From contig NZ_JAKRVY010000003.1 of assembly GCF_023638055.1 (NCBI RefSeq), positions 1 through 64,000 on the forward strand: 64,000 bases of DNA, in the 5' to 3' direction. The notes beneath the pieces are model-generated. The model was not told the origin of the DNA, did not search any database, and saw nothing but the letters and a program-made list of their open reading frames with translations. The position numbers and the translations under genes are program-made. Within the stretch, counting starts at the first letter, position 1, and the number at the start of each line of letters is the position of its first letter. Shown here piece after piece: positions 15,561 through 25,131 of the stretch. Source of the stretch: Natranaeroarchaeum aerophilus. Its GTDB lineage: Archaea > Halobacteriota > Halobacteria > Halobacteriales > Natronoarchaeaceae.

Positions 15561-17110
15561 TCACCCGGCGATACCGAGGGCGAGTCCTCGCCCATCTCTG
15601 ACCCCGTCGCCGCGGGGTCGAACAGTTTGTCCTCGGGCGCGGTCCGGCCTGCGAGTGAGTGCTGCAGGCGGTCTGCCACGTCCTCACGTAGCTCGTCTGC
15701 GCGCTCACGATCGATATCGATCGCTCTGGCGTCCTGGCCGATCAGACTACTTGAGCCAGCGGTATCAACCGTCAACGTCGCGAGCTTTCGGCGACGCTGA
15801 AAGATCGTCTGACTGTCCAGCACAGTCTGGACGCGATGGTACGGAACCACCGTCGTGGTCCGGTTCCAGAAGCCCGCCCGCGTGACGACGTGGTCGTCGA
15901 CGAGCGCGTAGCCGAGGTGTTTCCACTTGAGATGCGCACCGATCGGCACCGCAATCACGCCGAGCAGCATCCAGTACCACTCCAGTCCCGGCACGAAATA
16001 TTGGTCGGCGAGATAGACGATCCCCGTCAGGACGGCCAGCACGCCCAGATAGCGGAAGAAGTACCGTTCCCGGGCGCGCTTGGGCGGGCGCTCGAACTCG
16101 ACGTCGCCGTACGGCTCTATCGATTGGGCGAGATCGAGTACCCGTCCGCGTTTGGCGATCGGCACTGCGGACTGGGAGCCGCCGGACTCGCCGGGCGAGT
16201 AGCCCGCCGTCTCGATGAGCAAGGAGGCGTAGCCGACGGCCCGTTCGAGGACGTTCTCGCTGATCGTCAACGTCTGGACCTTCGACAGCGGAATCGTGCC
16301 GCTGTAGCGCTGGAGTAGTCCTCGCTCGAACCGGAGTTCGTCGCCGGTCCGCACGAGCAAGAACCCGTAGTAGTTCGTCACCGAGATAATGCCGCTGGCG
16401 ATCGATGTCAGGAGGTAAAGCACGATCGCCGCAAGCGGCGCGACGACGTACAGCGGCCCGGCCCACAGTGCCGGATCCGCCAGCGCGGGCGACAGGAAGG
16501 GAATGGCAAGGGTCAACAGCGGAATGAGCCGCAGGTCGATCGAGACCACACCCAGAACCGCCAGTTCCCAGTCGGTGATCTCGAACAGCCGCTCGGTCTC
16601 GGGCTCGCGAGGGAGTTCTTCATCAGTCTCACGTTGCTCGCCGTTCTGGTCGGTTGTCACTCGCCGGCGCTTGCGCTCACTGAGCTCGTCCTGTAGTCGC
16701 TGTGCCTCCTCGTAGCTGACGTAGCGCAGTTGTGCTTCAGCACCACTGCCGCCAGCAGTCTCGAAGGAGACTTCGGCGATCCCGGCGAGGCGCTGGATCA
16801 CGTTTCGACTGATCCCGACGTTCTGTATCCGGCGGTAGGGGATCTCACGGTTTCGCCGCGAAACGACGCCGGAAACCACATCGAACGTGTCGTCGGTTAG
16901 CTCGTACTCGAACCGCTGGTAGTAGAGGATCTCCCAGACGACAGCGCCGACGAGTCCAGTGAGGATCGCCGCTCCGAACACCAGTGCGCCTGTCGTTCCA
17001 CCAATGACGGCGGTGCCCGAAAACCCGATCAGGAAGACGATCCAGAGCAGGCCGAGCGCCGTCTGGACGCTCCGGTAGGGAATCGAGAGCGGATGCAGTT
17101 TTGTCGTCAT
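15557..17110 (-). CDS. Membrane protein with repeated bacterial PH domains (YdbT-like)
   Basis: The 517-residue product has alternating pairs of membrane helices and bPH2 (DUF304) domains, as in Bacillus YdbT. Each PH unit shows an Arg-rich strand leading into a V/I-P-Y/L-x-R/K-V/I-Q motif: REIPYRRIQNVGIS near residue 92, TIPLSKVQTLTIS near 270 and TVVPYHRVQTVLDS near 425. Helices include TALGLLWIVFLIGFSGTAVIG at the N-terminus. An acidic Arg-rich linker (SERKRRRVTTDQNGEQRETD) sits near 145-165. YdbS/YdbT pairs have been linked to envelope stress resistance in Bacillus; the archaeal role is unknown. ATGA overlap with the upstream YdbS-like gene shows a two-gene operon. Confidence 0.85.
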   Translation of the reverse strand: MTTKLHPLSIPYRSVQTALGLLWIVFLIGFSGTAVIGGTTGALVFGAAILTGLVGAVVWEILYYQRFEYELTDDTFDVVSGVVSRRNREIPYRRIQNVGISRNVIQRLAGIAEVSFETAGGSGAEAQLRYVSYEEAQRLQDELSERKRRRVTTDQNGEQRETDEELPREPETERLFEITDWELAVLGVVSIDLRLIPLLTLAIPFLSPALADPALWAGPLYVVAPLAAIVLYLLTSIASGIISVTNYYGFLLVRTGDELRFERGLLQRYSGTIPLSKVQTLTISENVLERAVGYASLLIETAGYSPGESGGSQSAVPIAKRGRVLDLAQSIEPYGDVEFERPPKRARERYFFRYLGVLAVLTGIVYLADQYFVPGLEWYWMLLGVIAVPIGAHLKWKHLGYALVDDHVVTRAGFWNRTTTVVPYHRVQTVLDSQTIFQRRRKLATLTVDTAGSSSLIGQDARAIDIDRERADELREDVADRLQHSLAGRTAPEDKLFDPAATGSEMGEDSPSVSPGE

Positions 17111-17829
17111 ACAGCGTCGTCGCCCTCGGCGAGGATCGCCATCTGCTTGAGCCGGTGCTGGAGGTCGTCGGCATCGTCGGCGGTGAGGCCGGGGATCGTC
17201 ACGTCAGCACCGCGGGACCCGGCGGTGTAGACGACTGCAGAGGCGAGGCCGACGAGCCGTTCGACCGGTCCACGACTGGCGTCGACGTGCTGGATCCGGA
17301 CGTACGGAACGACCGTTCGCACACGCGTGATGACGCCGCGTTCGAGGTAGAGCGCGTCCTTGCGGACCTCGTACTCCCAGACGCGGTATCGCAGGATGGC
17401 GTGGACGACGCCGAGCAGGGCGAACACGCCGAAGACGGCAGGACCAACCCAGATCCCGACATCGAGGACTGCGAACTCGATCGCTCCCGCGATAGCGCCG
17501 AAGATGGTCGCCGATATCAGCGACTGGACGATCCAGACGATCCGCACTTTCGGGTTCAGCGACTGTGGCGGGATCGTCAGTTCCGACGCCGAGACGTCCT
17601 CGAGCTGATCGCGCAGATCGTCGGTCGTCACGCTGTCACCGGTTTCGCCGTCATCTGACGGCCCCGGTGCTTCTTCCTCTCGGTCCACTCGTGGAGAGGG
17701 TTCGGCTTGCGTGAAGCCGTCCGACTGGACCGCTGTCTCGTGGTCCGACTCCGTGGAGAGTCCGTTCGTCTCATCGGGCTGCCCGCCAGTCGAGCGCTCC
17801 GGCGGCTCCGACTCGTCGTTTCCGCTCAT
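17107..17829 (-). CDS. PH-domain membrane protein (YdbS-like)
   Basis: The 240-residue product from ATG 17829 (MSGNDESEPPERS) has a ~100-residue acidic, disordered, presumably cytoplasmic N-terminus. Two membrane helices follow (IVQSLISATIFGAIAGAIEF and GPAVFGVFALLGVVHAILRY), then one bPH2 domain with VVPYVRIQHVDASRG near residue 170 and ending in GLTADDADDLQHRL. This is the YdbS partner of the YdbT-like protein downstream, with the usual gene order. The in-frame extension upstream of 17829 is rejected as it crosses the promoter region. Confidence 0.82.
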   Translation of the reverse strand: MSGNDESEPPERSTGGQPDETNGLSTESDHETAVQSDGFTQAEPSPRVDREEEAPGPSDDGETGDSVTTDDLRDQLEDVSASELTIPPQSLNPKVRIVWIVQSLISATIFGAIAGAIEFAVLDVGIWVGPAVFGVFALLGVVHAILRYRVWEYEVRKDALYLERGVITRVRTVVPYVRIQHVDASRGPVERLVGLASAVVYTAGSRGADVTIPGLTADDADDLQHRLKQMAILAEGDDAV

Positions 17830-17921
17830 TGTCGATGTATCAGTGGGTGAGCCGTATATAACCCGGCGATCCAAATGGACATATTCGATCACGGGGTCGG
17901 GCCTGCACAGAGTGCCCTCGA

Positions 17922-19481
17922 TCAGGTCAGTCCGTCGTCGTATACGAGTTCTCCATCGACGATCGTCGCAACGACCGAGATTTCGTTGATCGTTTCGGGC
18001 CGGTCGAACGGATCGGATTCGAGGACGACGGCATCAGCGGCCATCCCCGGTTCCAGCGTTCCCTTCCAGTCGTCCGTTCCCTCCGCGACTGCGCCGCCGT
18101 GGGTGTACGCCCGAAGCGCTTCGTCGACCTCAAGCCGCTGTGCAGCGGTCGGGGCGTTGACGGCGTGATGGATCCCGTACAGTGGTCCCGACGGCATCGT
18201 ATCGCTACCGAACGCAAGATCAATCCCCCGGTCGCGGATGTCACGAAGTCGGTTCGTCCCGCCGTGCCACCGCTGCTCTAGTCGGTCGGCGTAGAGACCG
18301 GTATCGCCTGCCCACTGCAGGAAGTTCGGTTGCATACTCGCGAGTACGTCTAGTGACGCTACTCGGTCCAGCTGCTCGTCCGTCGCCAGCTCGAGGTGTT
18401 CGATCCGAAGGTTCGGCGCGGGCGTCTCGTATCGATCGGCGACGGTCTCGAACGCCGACAGTATACGACCGATAGCGGCATCGCCGATGGCGTGAACCGC
18501 GACACGCTGAGAGCGCTCGGACGCCTGTTCGAGAACCGTCTGCAGACGGTCAGTCCCGATCACGAACTCGCCCGAGTTGCCGAGGTCGTCGGCGAACTCA
18601 CCGTCGAGTTTCGCGGTTCTGGAACCGATCGAGCCGTCGATGAACAGTTTGACGCCGAGTATCCGCAGACGGTCGTCCCCGAAGCCGGACGCCAGTTCGA
18701 GTGCAGCCAGTTCTTCGGCACGCTCAACGTGAATATAGTAGCCGATACGGAGCGGTAACTCGCCGTCGCGTTGGGCTTGCTGAAACGCTGCGTGCATGGG
18801 ATCGCCCGTTCCACTGGGCGTCGTTAACCCTGCCATGTCCTGAACAGACGTGACGCCGAGTTCGTGCAATCGGTCGCAGGCGGCGTCAAGCAGTTCACGG
18901 GCACGCTCGCGATCGGGGTAGATCTCGCGCTGGACGAGTCCTGCGGCTTCCTCCACCACGATTCCGCTCGGCGTGTCGCTGGCATCTCGCTCGACACCGT
19001 CCGCTCCGGAGAAGTCGATCCTGTCGATCGCTTGCGTGTTCAGCGAAAGTGTGTGTCCGTCGACTCGCTGCACGACGATCGGATGCTGATCACTTACGCC
19101 GTCGAGTTCTTTCCGGCGAAGTCGAGTATCATCGTTCCATGCGCTCTCGTCGTAGCCGAAGCCGAGTACCCACTCCCCCGGTTCGGTGCGGGCAGCATTG
19201 TCGGCCAGTCGAGCTAGCACGTCTCGCCTCCTCTCTACTCCACTGAGATCCGTTTCCCGTTCGTAGAGACCGACCCAGAGAACGTGTGTATGCGCGTCGT
19301 GAAAACCGGGCAGGACGACATTCCCGTCGAGATCAATCCGACGATCCGAGCTCCTCTCGCGTATAGTAGTGCCCACGTCCGAGACGATACCGCCATCGAA
19401 CCGTATCGCGTCTGTGGTGGATGTCGTGTCCCCCAGTGTGTGGATACGACCCCCGTGCAGAATCGTTGCATTCGGTTCCAT
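17922..19481 (-). CDS. YtcJ-type metal-dependent amidohydrolase
   Basis: The 519-residue enzyme belongs to the amidohydrolase superfamily, YtcJ branch (amide, imide or hydantoin-like substrates). Metal ligands are visible: LPGFHDAHTHVLW (HxH) near residue 56, KLFIDGSIGSRTAKL near 290, RVAVHAIGDAAIG near 335, LRIEHLELA near 365 and LAFGSDTMPSGPLYGI near 435. No signal peptide is present from ATG 19481 (MEPNATILHGG). A TATA-like CGATAAATAT at 19502-19511 sits about 25 bases upstream, implying a leaderless transcript. It is divergent from the polyamine-type ABC operon, so it may act on an imported nitrogen compound. The true substrate is unknown. Confidence 0.85.
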   Translation of the reverse strand: MEPNATILHGGRIHTLGDTTSTTDAIRFDGGIVSDVGTTIRERSSDRRIDLDGNVVLPGFHDAHTHVLWVGLYERETDLSGVERRRDVLARLADNAARTEPGEWVLGFGYDESAWNDDTRLRRKELDGVSDQHPIVVQRVDGHTLSLNTQAIDRIDFSGADGVERDASDTPSGIVVEEAAGLVQREIYPDRERARELLDAACDRLHELGVTSVQDMAGLTTPSGTGDPMHAAFQQAQRDGELPLRIGYYIHVERAEELAALELASGFGDDRLRILGVKLFIDGSIGSRTAKLDGEFADDLGNSGEFVIGTDRLQTVLEQASERSQRVAVHAIGDAAIGRILSAFETVADRYETPAPNLRIEHLELATDEQLDRVASLDVLASMQPNFLQWAGDTGLYADRLEQRWHGGTNRLRDIRDRGIDLAFGSDTMPSGPLYGIHHAVNAPTAAQRLEVDEALRAYTHGGAVAEGTDDWKGTLEPGMAADAVVLESDPFDRPETINEISVVATIVDGELVYDDGLT

Positions 19482-19876
19482 GGGTGTGCGTTGCATCCCC
19501 ACGATAAATATGTGTGCATCTTCCAGCAATAGTGGAGAATCTCGACATAACTTACAATTACCTCATGAAATACTGACGAACTGGGTAAGCAGCAGCCCTC
19601 TGCCCATATCAGTGGCCGCTGGCCAGTATCGACAGCAGCGACTGGTGACAATGTCATTTCATCGGTAGCTGTTCTGGAATGGGACCAATAGTTACAATAT
19701 AGAGAATAGATATTGAAGTTCTGTTTTTCTGTACCGTATATGCACCATATAATAAAATATTTGCACGTATCCGGTTTAACTTATTGTCTTCAATACACTA
19801 TCCAGCCGACTGTATCCCACTAGCCAATATGAACAGAAGTCTATTATAATCCGGTATTTTGCTACGTATTGTTAGC
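19482..19876. promoter_or_regulatory. Divergent promoter region between amidohydrolase and ABC importer
   Basis: This 395-bp gap is clearly more AT-rich than its flanks and contains no convincing gene. A TATA-like CTATTATAAT at 19841-19850 lies 27-36 bases before the substrate-binding-protein ATG (19877), and CGATAAATAT at 19502-19511 serves the opposite gene. Between them, 19725-19790 is very A/T-rich and includes TGCAC...TTGCAC flanks around CATATAATAAAATA. Shared control of both genes from here is an inference. Confidence 0.5.
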
Positions 19877-20989
19877 ATGAGTTCTGATAACTCTACGAAC
19901 GTCGGCGGAAGTGCGAGCAGAAGAAAATTTATTAAATTGGGAAGCGTGACGGCGATCGGCGGACTGGCGGGCTGTCTCGGTGACGAAGAGACCGACGAAC
20001 CGACGGAGAGCAATCCCCTCGAAGTCGAGTTCTTTGGCGGTGTGTTTCAGGAAGTACTCGATGAACATCTCATCGAACCGTTCCGAGAGGATACTGGGAT
20101 TCCGGTCGAGAGCAGCGCCGGAACGAGTGCTGGGGAGCCGTTGCAGCTCCAACAAGCGGTGCAGGCTGGAGAGGCACCGATCGATCTGGTCGCTGCATCA
20201 CCAGTCAACCGGATCCGCGGCGAACGTCTGGGCAACTGGTATACGTACGAGGAATCGGACCTGCCGAACATCGACAATGCGGTCGACGATCTGGTCTCGT
20301 ACGATCAAGAGTCCGGCGCGGTATCGGGCGTCGGTGCGTACGGCTGGTTTGGAACGATCGTCTCCCAGACCGATCTGCTGGATGAGGAAGTGACCAGCTG
20401 GGAAGCCCTCTGGGAGCAGGACCACACGTGGGCGCTGAGTGAGTCCTCCCAGACGACGTTGCTCGATATCACCGCCGAAGTATTCTTCGATGGGGCCGAA
20501 ACCCTGGACACGGAAGATGGCCTCGTCGAGGTGATGGAGAAAATCCAGGAAGTAACCGACAATGTCGGTGTCTGGTACGACGGCGAGGCGGAAGCCCAGC
20601 AGGCGTTGCTCGACGAGAACGTCGAGGTCGCCTCCCTGTTTCACGACGTGACGCTCGTGATGGAAGACGACGGCGCACCAGTCTCGACGAACTTCCCCGA
20701 GGAGGGGGCGGTCCAGAACGACGCGAACTGGGTGATTCTCGAATCGACGGACTTCCCCGAGGAAGCGCTCGAGTTCGTCAACTACACGCTCCGCCCCGAA
20801 GTGCAACAGAACATCTCCGAGAACCTGTTTACCTACCCGACGGTCCGGGACGAGCTCCTCGACATGGACGAGGAGCTACAGGATCGGATCTTCGGCCCCG
20901 GCGTCGATGCGGCGATCCGGCCGAACCACCAGACGAAAATCGACAACGAGGAGTTCCTCGACGAGACCTGGAGGGAAATGGTTCTATGA
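19877..20989 (+). CDS. ABC transporter substrate-binding lipoprotein, PotD/PotF-like
   Basis: The 370-residue protein binds a small cationic solute outside the cell and delivers it to the permeases encoded downstream. The N-terminus has SRRKFIKLG (Tat) and a lipobox GGLAGC, followed by an Asp/Glu linker. The mature part resembles spermidine/putrescine-binding proteins: VEFFGGVFQEVLDEHLIEPF near residue 58, APIDLVAASPVNRIRG near 110 and VLESTDFPEEALEFVNYTL near 295. The ATG at 19877 is chosen over an upstream start by spacing from the TATA element. Family membership suggests polyamine, agmatine, amino-acid-like or guanidino substrates; nearby ureohydrolases favour a nitrogen compound. Confidence 0.88.
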   Translation: MSSDNSTNVGGSASRRKFIKLGSVTAIGGLAGCLGDEETDEPTESNPLEVEFFGGVFQEVLDEHLIEPFREDTGIPVESSAGTSAGEPLQLQQAVQAGEAPIDLVAASPVNRIRGERLGNWYTYEESDLPNIDNAVDDLVSYDQESGAVSGVGAYGWFGTIVSQTDLLDEEVTSWEALWEQDHTWALSESSQTTLLDITAEVFFDGAETLDTEDGLVEVMEKIQEVTDNVGVWYDGEAEAQQALLDENVEVASLFHDVTLVMEDDGAPVSTNFPEEGAVQNDANWVILESTDFPEEALEFVNYTLRPEVQQNISENLFTYPTVRDELLDMDEELQDRIFGPGVDAAIRPNHQTKIDNEEFLDETWREMVL

Positions 20990-22128
20990 GTGCGGGCGCG
21001 CATCTCAGTCTAAAAGGGCTGACCAAGATCTACGATGGTCGGGTACGAGCAGTCGATGGTGTCGAGCTCGATGTGCAAGACGGCGAGTTCGTCACACTCG
21101 TGGGGCCAAGTGGCTGTGGAAAATCTACCACACTGCGGATGATCGCGGGCTTTATTGATCCGACAGCCGGTTCGATCGAGATGAACGGGCAGGATATCAC
21201 CGCATTGCCGCCGAACAAGCGCGATATCGGCATGGTGTTCCAGTCGATCGCGCTGTTCCCGCACATGACTGTCGCGGAGAACATCTCCTACGGGATGAAA
21301 GTCGCCAACGAGAGCTTCAGCCGGTCGGAGATGGACGAGCGCGTCGAGGAAATGCTGGAACTAATCGAGATGCCCGAAACTGCGGATCGGTATCCAGAAC
21401 AGCTTTCGGGGGGACAACAACAGCGGATCGGCCTCGCTCGGTCGCTTGCGTTGCGCCCCGAGATCCTGTTACTCGACGAGCCGCTGTCGGCGCTGGACGA
21501 AAAGCTCCGAGAGCAGATGCAGACCGAGCTCACGAAGATCCAGCAAGAGCTCGGCGTTACGACGGTGTTCGTAACGCATAATCAGGAAGAGGCGATGACG
21601 ATGTCCGATCGTATCGTCATCATGGACGACGGACACTTCGCACAGATCGGCAGTCCCGAGGAGGTGTACAATAACCCCCAGTCTACGTTCGTTGCTGACT
21701 TCATGGGAAAGTCCAATCTCTTTCCTGGCACGGTATCCGAGCGCGGTTCGAGGCAGTCGACAGTTCGAACCGACGCCGGCGAATTCGTCGTCGAGGACAC
21801 ATCGTTTGCCACGGAGACGTCCGTGCAGCTACTGGTCCGACCTGAGGACTTCAGAATGTCGACGACGTCCGCCCCCGACTCCAAGAACATGATCTCCGGA
21901 ACGATAGAGATCACTCATCTGCTCGGGTCAGTCGCCAGATACCACGTCAGCTCCGAGCAGGCCGGGCAGTTGATCGTTGAGGACCAGTCCGGTGGGCAGT
22001 CGGTCACCGAAGGACAACAGGTGCAGCTGTCGGTCGATCCCGCCGACTGTTTCGTCATCCCTGATCCCGAACCTGCGATAGAAACTAACGTATCCGAACC
22101 AGCGAAGGGGGTCTACAGTAGTGAGTAG
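20986..22128 (+). CDS. ABC transporter ATPase, PotA-like
   Basis: This 380-residue cytoplasmic ATPase powers the importer. Walker A is GPSGCGKST at residues 40-48, the signature is LSGGQQQR near 137, Walker B is ILLLDEPLSALDEK near 155, and the switch His is in VFVTHNQEEA near 190. The C-terminal ~130 residues form the TOBE/OB-type regulatory domain usual in the CUT1/PotA group. It overlaps the binding-protein gene by four bases (ATGA) and the permease gene by eight, so the four genes are one operon. Confidence 0.93.
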   Translation: MSAGAHLSLKGLTKIYDGRVRAVDGVELDVQDGEFVTLVGPSGCGKSTTLRMIAGFIDPTAGSIEMNGQDITALPPNKRDIGMVFQSIALFPHMTVAENISYGMKVANESFSRSEMDERVEEMLELIEMPETADRYPEQLSGGQQQRIGLARSLALRPEILLLDEPLSALDEKLREQMQTELTKIQQELGVTTVFVTHNQEEAMTMSDRIVIMDDGHFAQIGSPEEVYNNPQSTFVADFMGKSNLFPGTVSERGSRQSTVRTDAGEFVVEDTSFATETSVQLLVRPEDFRMSTTSAPDSKNMISGTIEITHLLGSVARYHVSSEQAGQLIVEDQSGGQSVTEGQQVQLSVDPADCFVIPDPEPAIETNVSEPAKGVYSSE

Positions 22129-23059
22129 TAAAACGGCCGGGATCGGCGATCGGTTCCGCGATCTGACGCCCAGCCGGGTCAAAGACAACCTCGGCTACGT
22201 GCTGGTCGGGATCCCAGTGGCACTACTCGTGATCTTCTTCCTCGTCCCGACATTGTACCTGTTCGCGACGACGTTTTTCCCACGAGAAGTGTCGGGATAC
22301 TACAGTTTCGGGTTCACCCTCGAACACTACGCCCGCCTGTTCGACTCGCCGATCTATCGGCAGTACCTGATGACGACGCTCGAACTTGCAGCCGTAACGA
22401 CCGTCATCAGCGTGGTTCTCGGCTACCCGATCGCGTACTGGATCGCCCGTGTCGACTCACCAGCGATGAAGCGGGGGCTTCTCCTGATGATCGTGGCTAC
22501 GATGTGGATCACGGTTATCATCCGTGCGTACGCAGTACAGGTCGTTCTGGCTGGCAACGGCGTGTTGAACAACCTGCTGATCGATCTTCGGTTGATTAGC
22601 GAACCGCTGACCAGCAGCACCGGCTACCTGTCCACGATTGTCGGGATGGTGTACGGATTCCTCCCGTTCGCAGTGCTGACGATCTACACCAGTATTGCGA
22701 ATATCAATCCGAAACTGGAAGAGGCATCACGAAACCTCGGCGCATCCAAACTCCAGACCATCCGGTACGTCGTCTTGCCGCTCTCTAAAAACGGTGTTGC
22801 GGGGGCAACGGCGCTCGTGTTCATCCTCGCGATCGGATCCTACGTCGTTCCGATGCTCCTCGGTAACCCGTCCGAGTGGACCCTCCCGGTGATCATCACC
22901 GAACAGGTAAACGAACAGATGAACGTTCCGTTCGGCGCTGTGCTCTCGGTCGTACTGACGGCGCTCACGGTGTTTTTCTTCGTGCTCGCCGTGAAAGTGT
23001 TCGGTCTCGGCTCGGACGAACTGGTTGGCGATACTCCAGAAGGTGAGACCGATGGCTAG
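22121..23059 (+). CDS. ABC transporter permease, PotB-like
   Basis: The 312-residue integral membrane protein has six predicted helices, the first being LGYVLVGIPVALLVIFFLVP. The EAA loop that docks the ATPase is EEASRNLGASKLQTIRYVVL near residues 205-224. It begins at a GTG inside the end of the ATPase gene and ends in an overlap with the second permease. PotB-type permeases pair with PotC to form the transmembrane path. Confidence 0.9.
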   Translation: MSSKTAGIGDRFRDLTPSRVKDNLGYVLVGIPVALLVIFFLVPTLYLFATTFFPREVSGYYSFGFTLEHYARLFDSPIYRQYLMTTLELAAVTTVISVVLGYPIAYWIARVDSPAMKRGLLLMIVATMWITVIIRAYAVQVVLAGNGVLNNLLIDLRLISEPLTSSTGYLSTIVGMVYGFLPFAVLTIYTSIANINPKLEEASRNLGASKLQTIRYVVLPLSKNGVAGATALVFILAIGSYVVPMLLGNPSEWTLPVIITEQVNEQMNVPFGAVLSVVLTALTVFFFVLAVKVFGLGSDELVGDTPEGETDG

Positions 23060-23888
23060 CAGTCACTCCCCGGAATCGAACACCGGTGCCGGGCTGTCAA
23101 TCCCGTGGGGCTCGATCGGGGCACTGCTGGCGAACCTGTACATCACGATCATGATCCTGGCACTTGCCATACCGCTGGTGATCATCGTGGCAGTCTCAGT
23201 CACTGCCGGTGATTTTCTGGAGTTCCCGCCACAGGGGTTCTCGTTGCAGTACTACAGCGAGATCCTGCAAAGTGCGAACTGGCTGAGTGCGATCCAACTA
23301 TCGGTAACTGTTGCGATCGGGTCGTCGATTCTGGCGACGACACTCGGCGGTGCGCTCGCGTTCGGACTCAACCGGTACGAGATTCGCTACTCGAAATCAA
23401 TCTGGGGGCTGGCTGTGCTCCCGATCCTGGTGCCACCGGTCATCATCGCCGTCGGACTCATGTCGTTTTTCCTCGTCATCGGTATCTGGGGAAGTCCGCT
23501 GGCGATCATTCTTGCACACGGGATCGTCTTTGCGCCGTTTCCGTTTATTATGATCAGCTCCGGGCTCGACGAGATCGACAGTTCGGTCGAGGAAGCAGCG
23601 AGAATTCTCGGCGCGAGTCGTTCACAGACGATTCGGACGATTACGGTGCCGCTAATCGCATCGAACGTCGTCATCGGACTGTTGTTCGTCTTCATCATCT
23701 CGCTCAACGAATACCTGATTGCGCTGTTTGTGAGTGGGCCGGGGACGGAAACGGTGCCAATCCTGATTTTCTCGATGCTTCGGTACGGCTACGATCCGAC
23801 GATCGCGGCGATCAGCGTGATCTACATGGTGGTAACGATCGGTGTGATTCTGATTATCGACTTCAAGCTTGATGGGCAACTCTGGTAA
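23052..23888 (+). CDS. ABC transporter permease, PotC-like
   Basis: The 278-residue permease has six predicted membrane helices and an EAA loop EEAARILGASRSQTIRTITV near residue 190. The ATG at 23052 overlaps the stop of the PotB-like gene by eight bases, so it is preferred over a longer start at 23025. It completes a PotD-PotA-PotB-PotC set. The next gene, an acetyltransferase, follows after one base, suggesting it belongs to the same operon. Confidence 0.9.
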   Translation: MASSHSPESNTGAGLSIPWGSIGALLANLYITIMILALAIPLVIIVAVSVTAGDFLEFPPQGFSLQYYSEILQSANWLSAIQLSVTVAIGSSILATTLGGALAFGLNRYEIRYSKSIWGLAVLPILVPPVIIAVGLMSFFLVIGIWGSPLAIILAHGIVFAPFPFIMISSGLDEIDSSVEEAARILGASRSQTIRTITVPLIASNVVIGLLFVFIISLNEYLIALFVSGPGTETVPILIFSMLRYGYDPTIAAISVIYMVVTIGVILIIDFKLDGQLW

Positions 23889-23889
23889 G

Positions 23890-25083
23890 ATGGGGCAATA
23901 CAAACAAATCGACGACGACGGCGCGGAAACGATCTATGAGTACATGCAGTACGGGTTCAGGCCAGAGAACGGCCCCGTGGAGTTTGATCCGGACGATATC
24001 CGGAAACCGATCGGGGACCGTCGTGGTCTGTACGTCGACGGTGAGGAAGAGCCGGTTGCAATCTGCCGACACTACTGGTTCGATGTCTCTGTCCGCGGGC
24101 AGACTCATCCCGGAGCGGGGCTGACCTCGGTCATCACACCGCCTGAACACCGCAGAAACGGCTACGTCTCCGACATTCTCGCGGCGACACTCACTGAGTA
24201 CGAGGAACGAGACCGTCACTTCTCGATCCTCCGTCCCTTCGATTACGGCTTCTATCGGTCGTTCGGCTGGGATACGGCAAACGAGGTCCGGAACTACGCG
24301 TGTCCGGTCGAGACGCTCGCGTTTGCCGCCGAGACCCTGGGGGCTGCTGGTGAGTATCGACAACTCGCGCTCGATTCGTTCGACACCGTTGCTCCGGTGT
24401 ACGAGTCGTTCTCGGACAACTACTCGCTGACTATCGAACGGGATGCCGAGTGGTGGCGTCATCGTGTCTGCTACAGTCGAGAGAACGACCCGTACGTCTA
24501 TGCGTGGTTCAAGGACGGCGAACCGCGCGCGTATCTCGTGTTTCGCTTCACCGGTGACTACCACAGTCGCACGATGAAAGTCAGGGAGTTCGCCTACACT
24601 GACCAGGAGGCGCTGAACGCCGTGCTTGCCTTCTGTTACAACCACGATTCGCAGGGCGACACGGTCGAGTTCCACGCGGCGGACGATTCCGTGTTTCGGG
24701 ATCTCCTCACGTCCCCCGACGACGTCGAGTGTACGCTCAGTACGGGGCCGATGGTTCGGGTCGTCGATGTCGAATCGACGTTGTCGGCACTCTCGTATCC
24801 CGCGGTTGAGGACGAGATCGTCCTGTCAGTCAGCGACGATGTCGCCGACTGGAACGATGGGAGATTTCGCCTGTCAGTGAGCGACGCTACTGGCCGTTGT
24901 GAGCCGACCGTCGCGGACCCGACTGCACGGCTCGATATCGCCGCGCTCTCCCAGCTCGCCGTGGGACATCGCTCGGCGACCGCCCTCGCCCGGGCCGGGC
25001 GGCTGGATGCCACTGGAAACGCCATCGAAACGCTCGATCGGCTGTTCCCCGCTACACCGGTGTACATTCGTGATCGGTTCTGA
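23890..25083 (+). CDS. Eis-type GNAT acetyltransferase with SCP2-like C-terminus
   Basis: The 397-residue product has the Eis (enhanced intracellular survival) architecture: an N-terminal GNAT domain, a second GNAT-like domain and an SCP2-type C-terminal fold. The acetyl-CoA site is VITPPEHRRNGYVSDILAA near residue 80 (R-R-N-G-Y), followed by the family signature LRPFDYGFYRSFGWD near 115, and the C-terminal carboxylate is close to IRDRF. Bacterial Eis enzymes acetylate amines such as aminoglycosides, lysine side chains and polyamines. Placement one base behind the importer genes suggests acetylation of the imported amine, but the substrate is unproven. The ATG at 23890 is chosen; alternatives lie inside the permease gene. 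Confidence 0.83.
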   Translation: MGQYKQIDDDGAETIYEYMQYGFRPENGPVEFDPDDIRKPIGDRRGLYVDGEEEPVAICRHYWFDVSVRGQTHPGAGLTSVITPPEHRRNGYVSDILAATLTEYEERDRHFSILRPFDYGFYRSFGWDTANEVRNYACPVETLAFAAETLGAAGEYRQLALDSFDTVAPVYESFSDNYSLTIERDAEWWRHRVCYSRENDPYVYAWFKDGEPRAYLVFRFTGDYHSRTMKVREFAYTDQEALNAVLAFCYNHDSQGDTVEFHAADDSVFRDLLTSPDDVECTLSTGPMVRVVDVESTLSALSYPAVEDEIVLSVSDDVADWNDGRFRLSVSDATGRCEPTVADPTARLDIAALSQLAVGHRSATALARAGRLDATGNAIETLDRLFPATPVYIRDRF

Positions 25084-25131
25084 CCCTGATTTCGGCGTCA
25101 CGAACCACGGGTCCCCGTTCCGAGTGTCACT

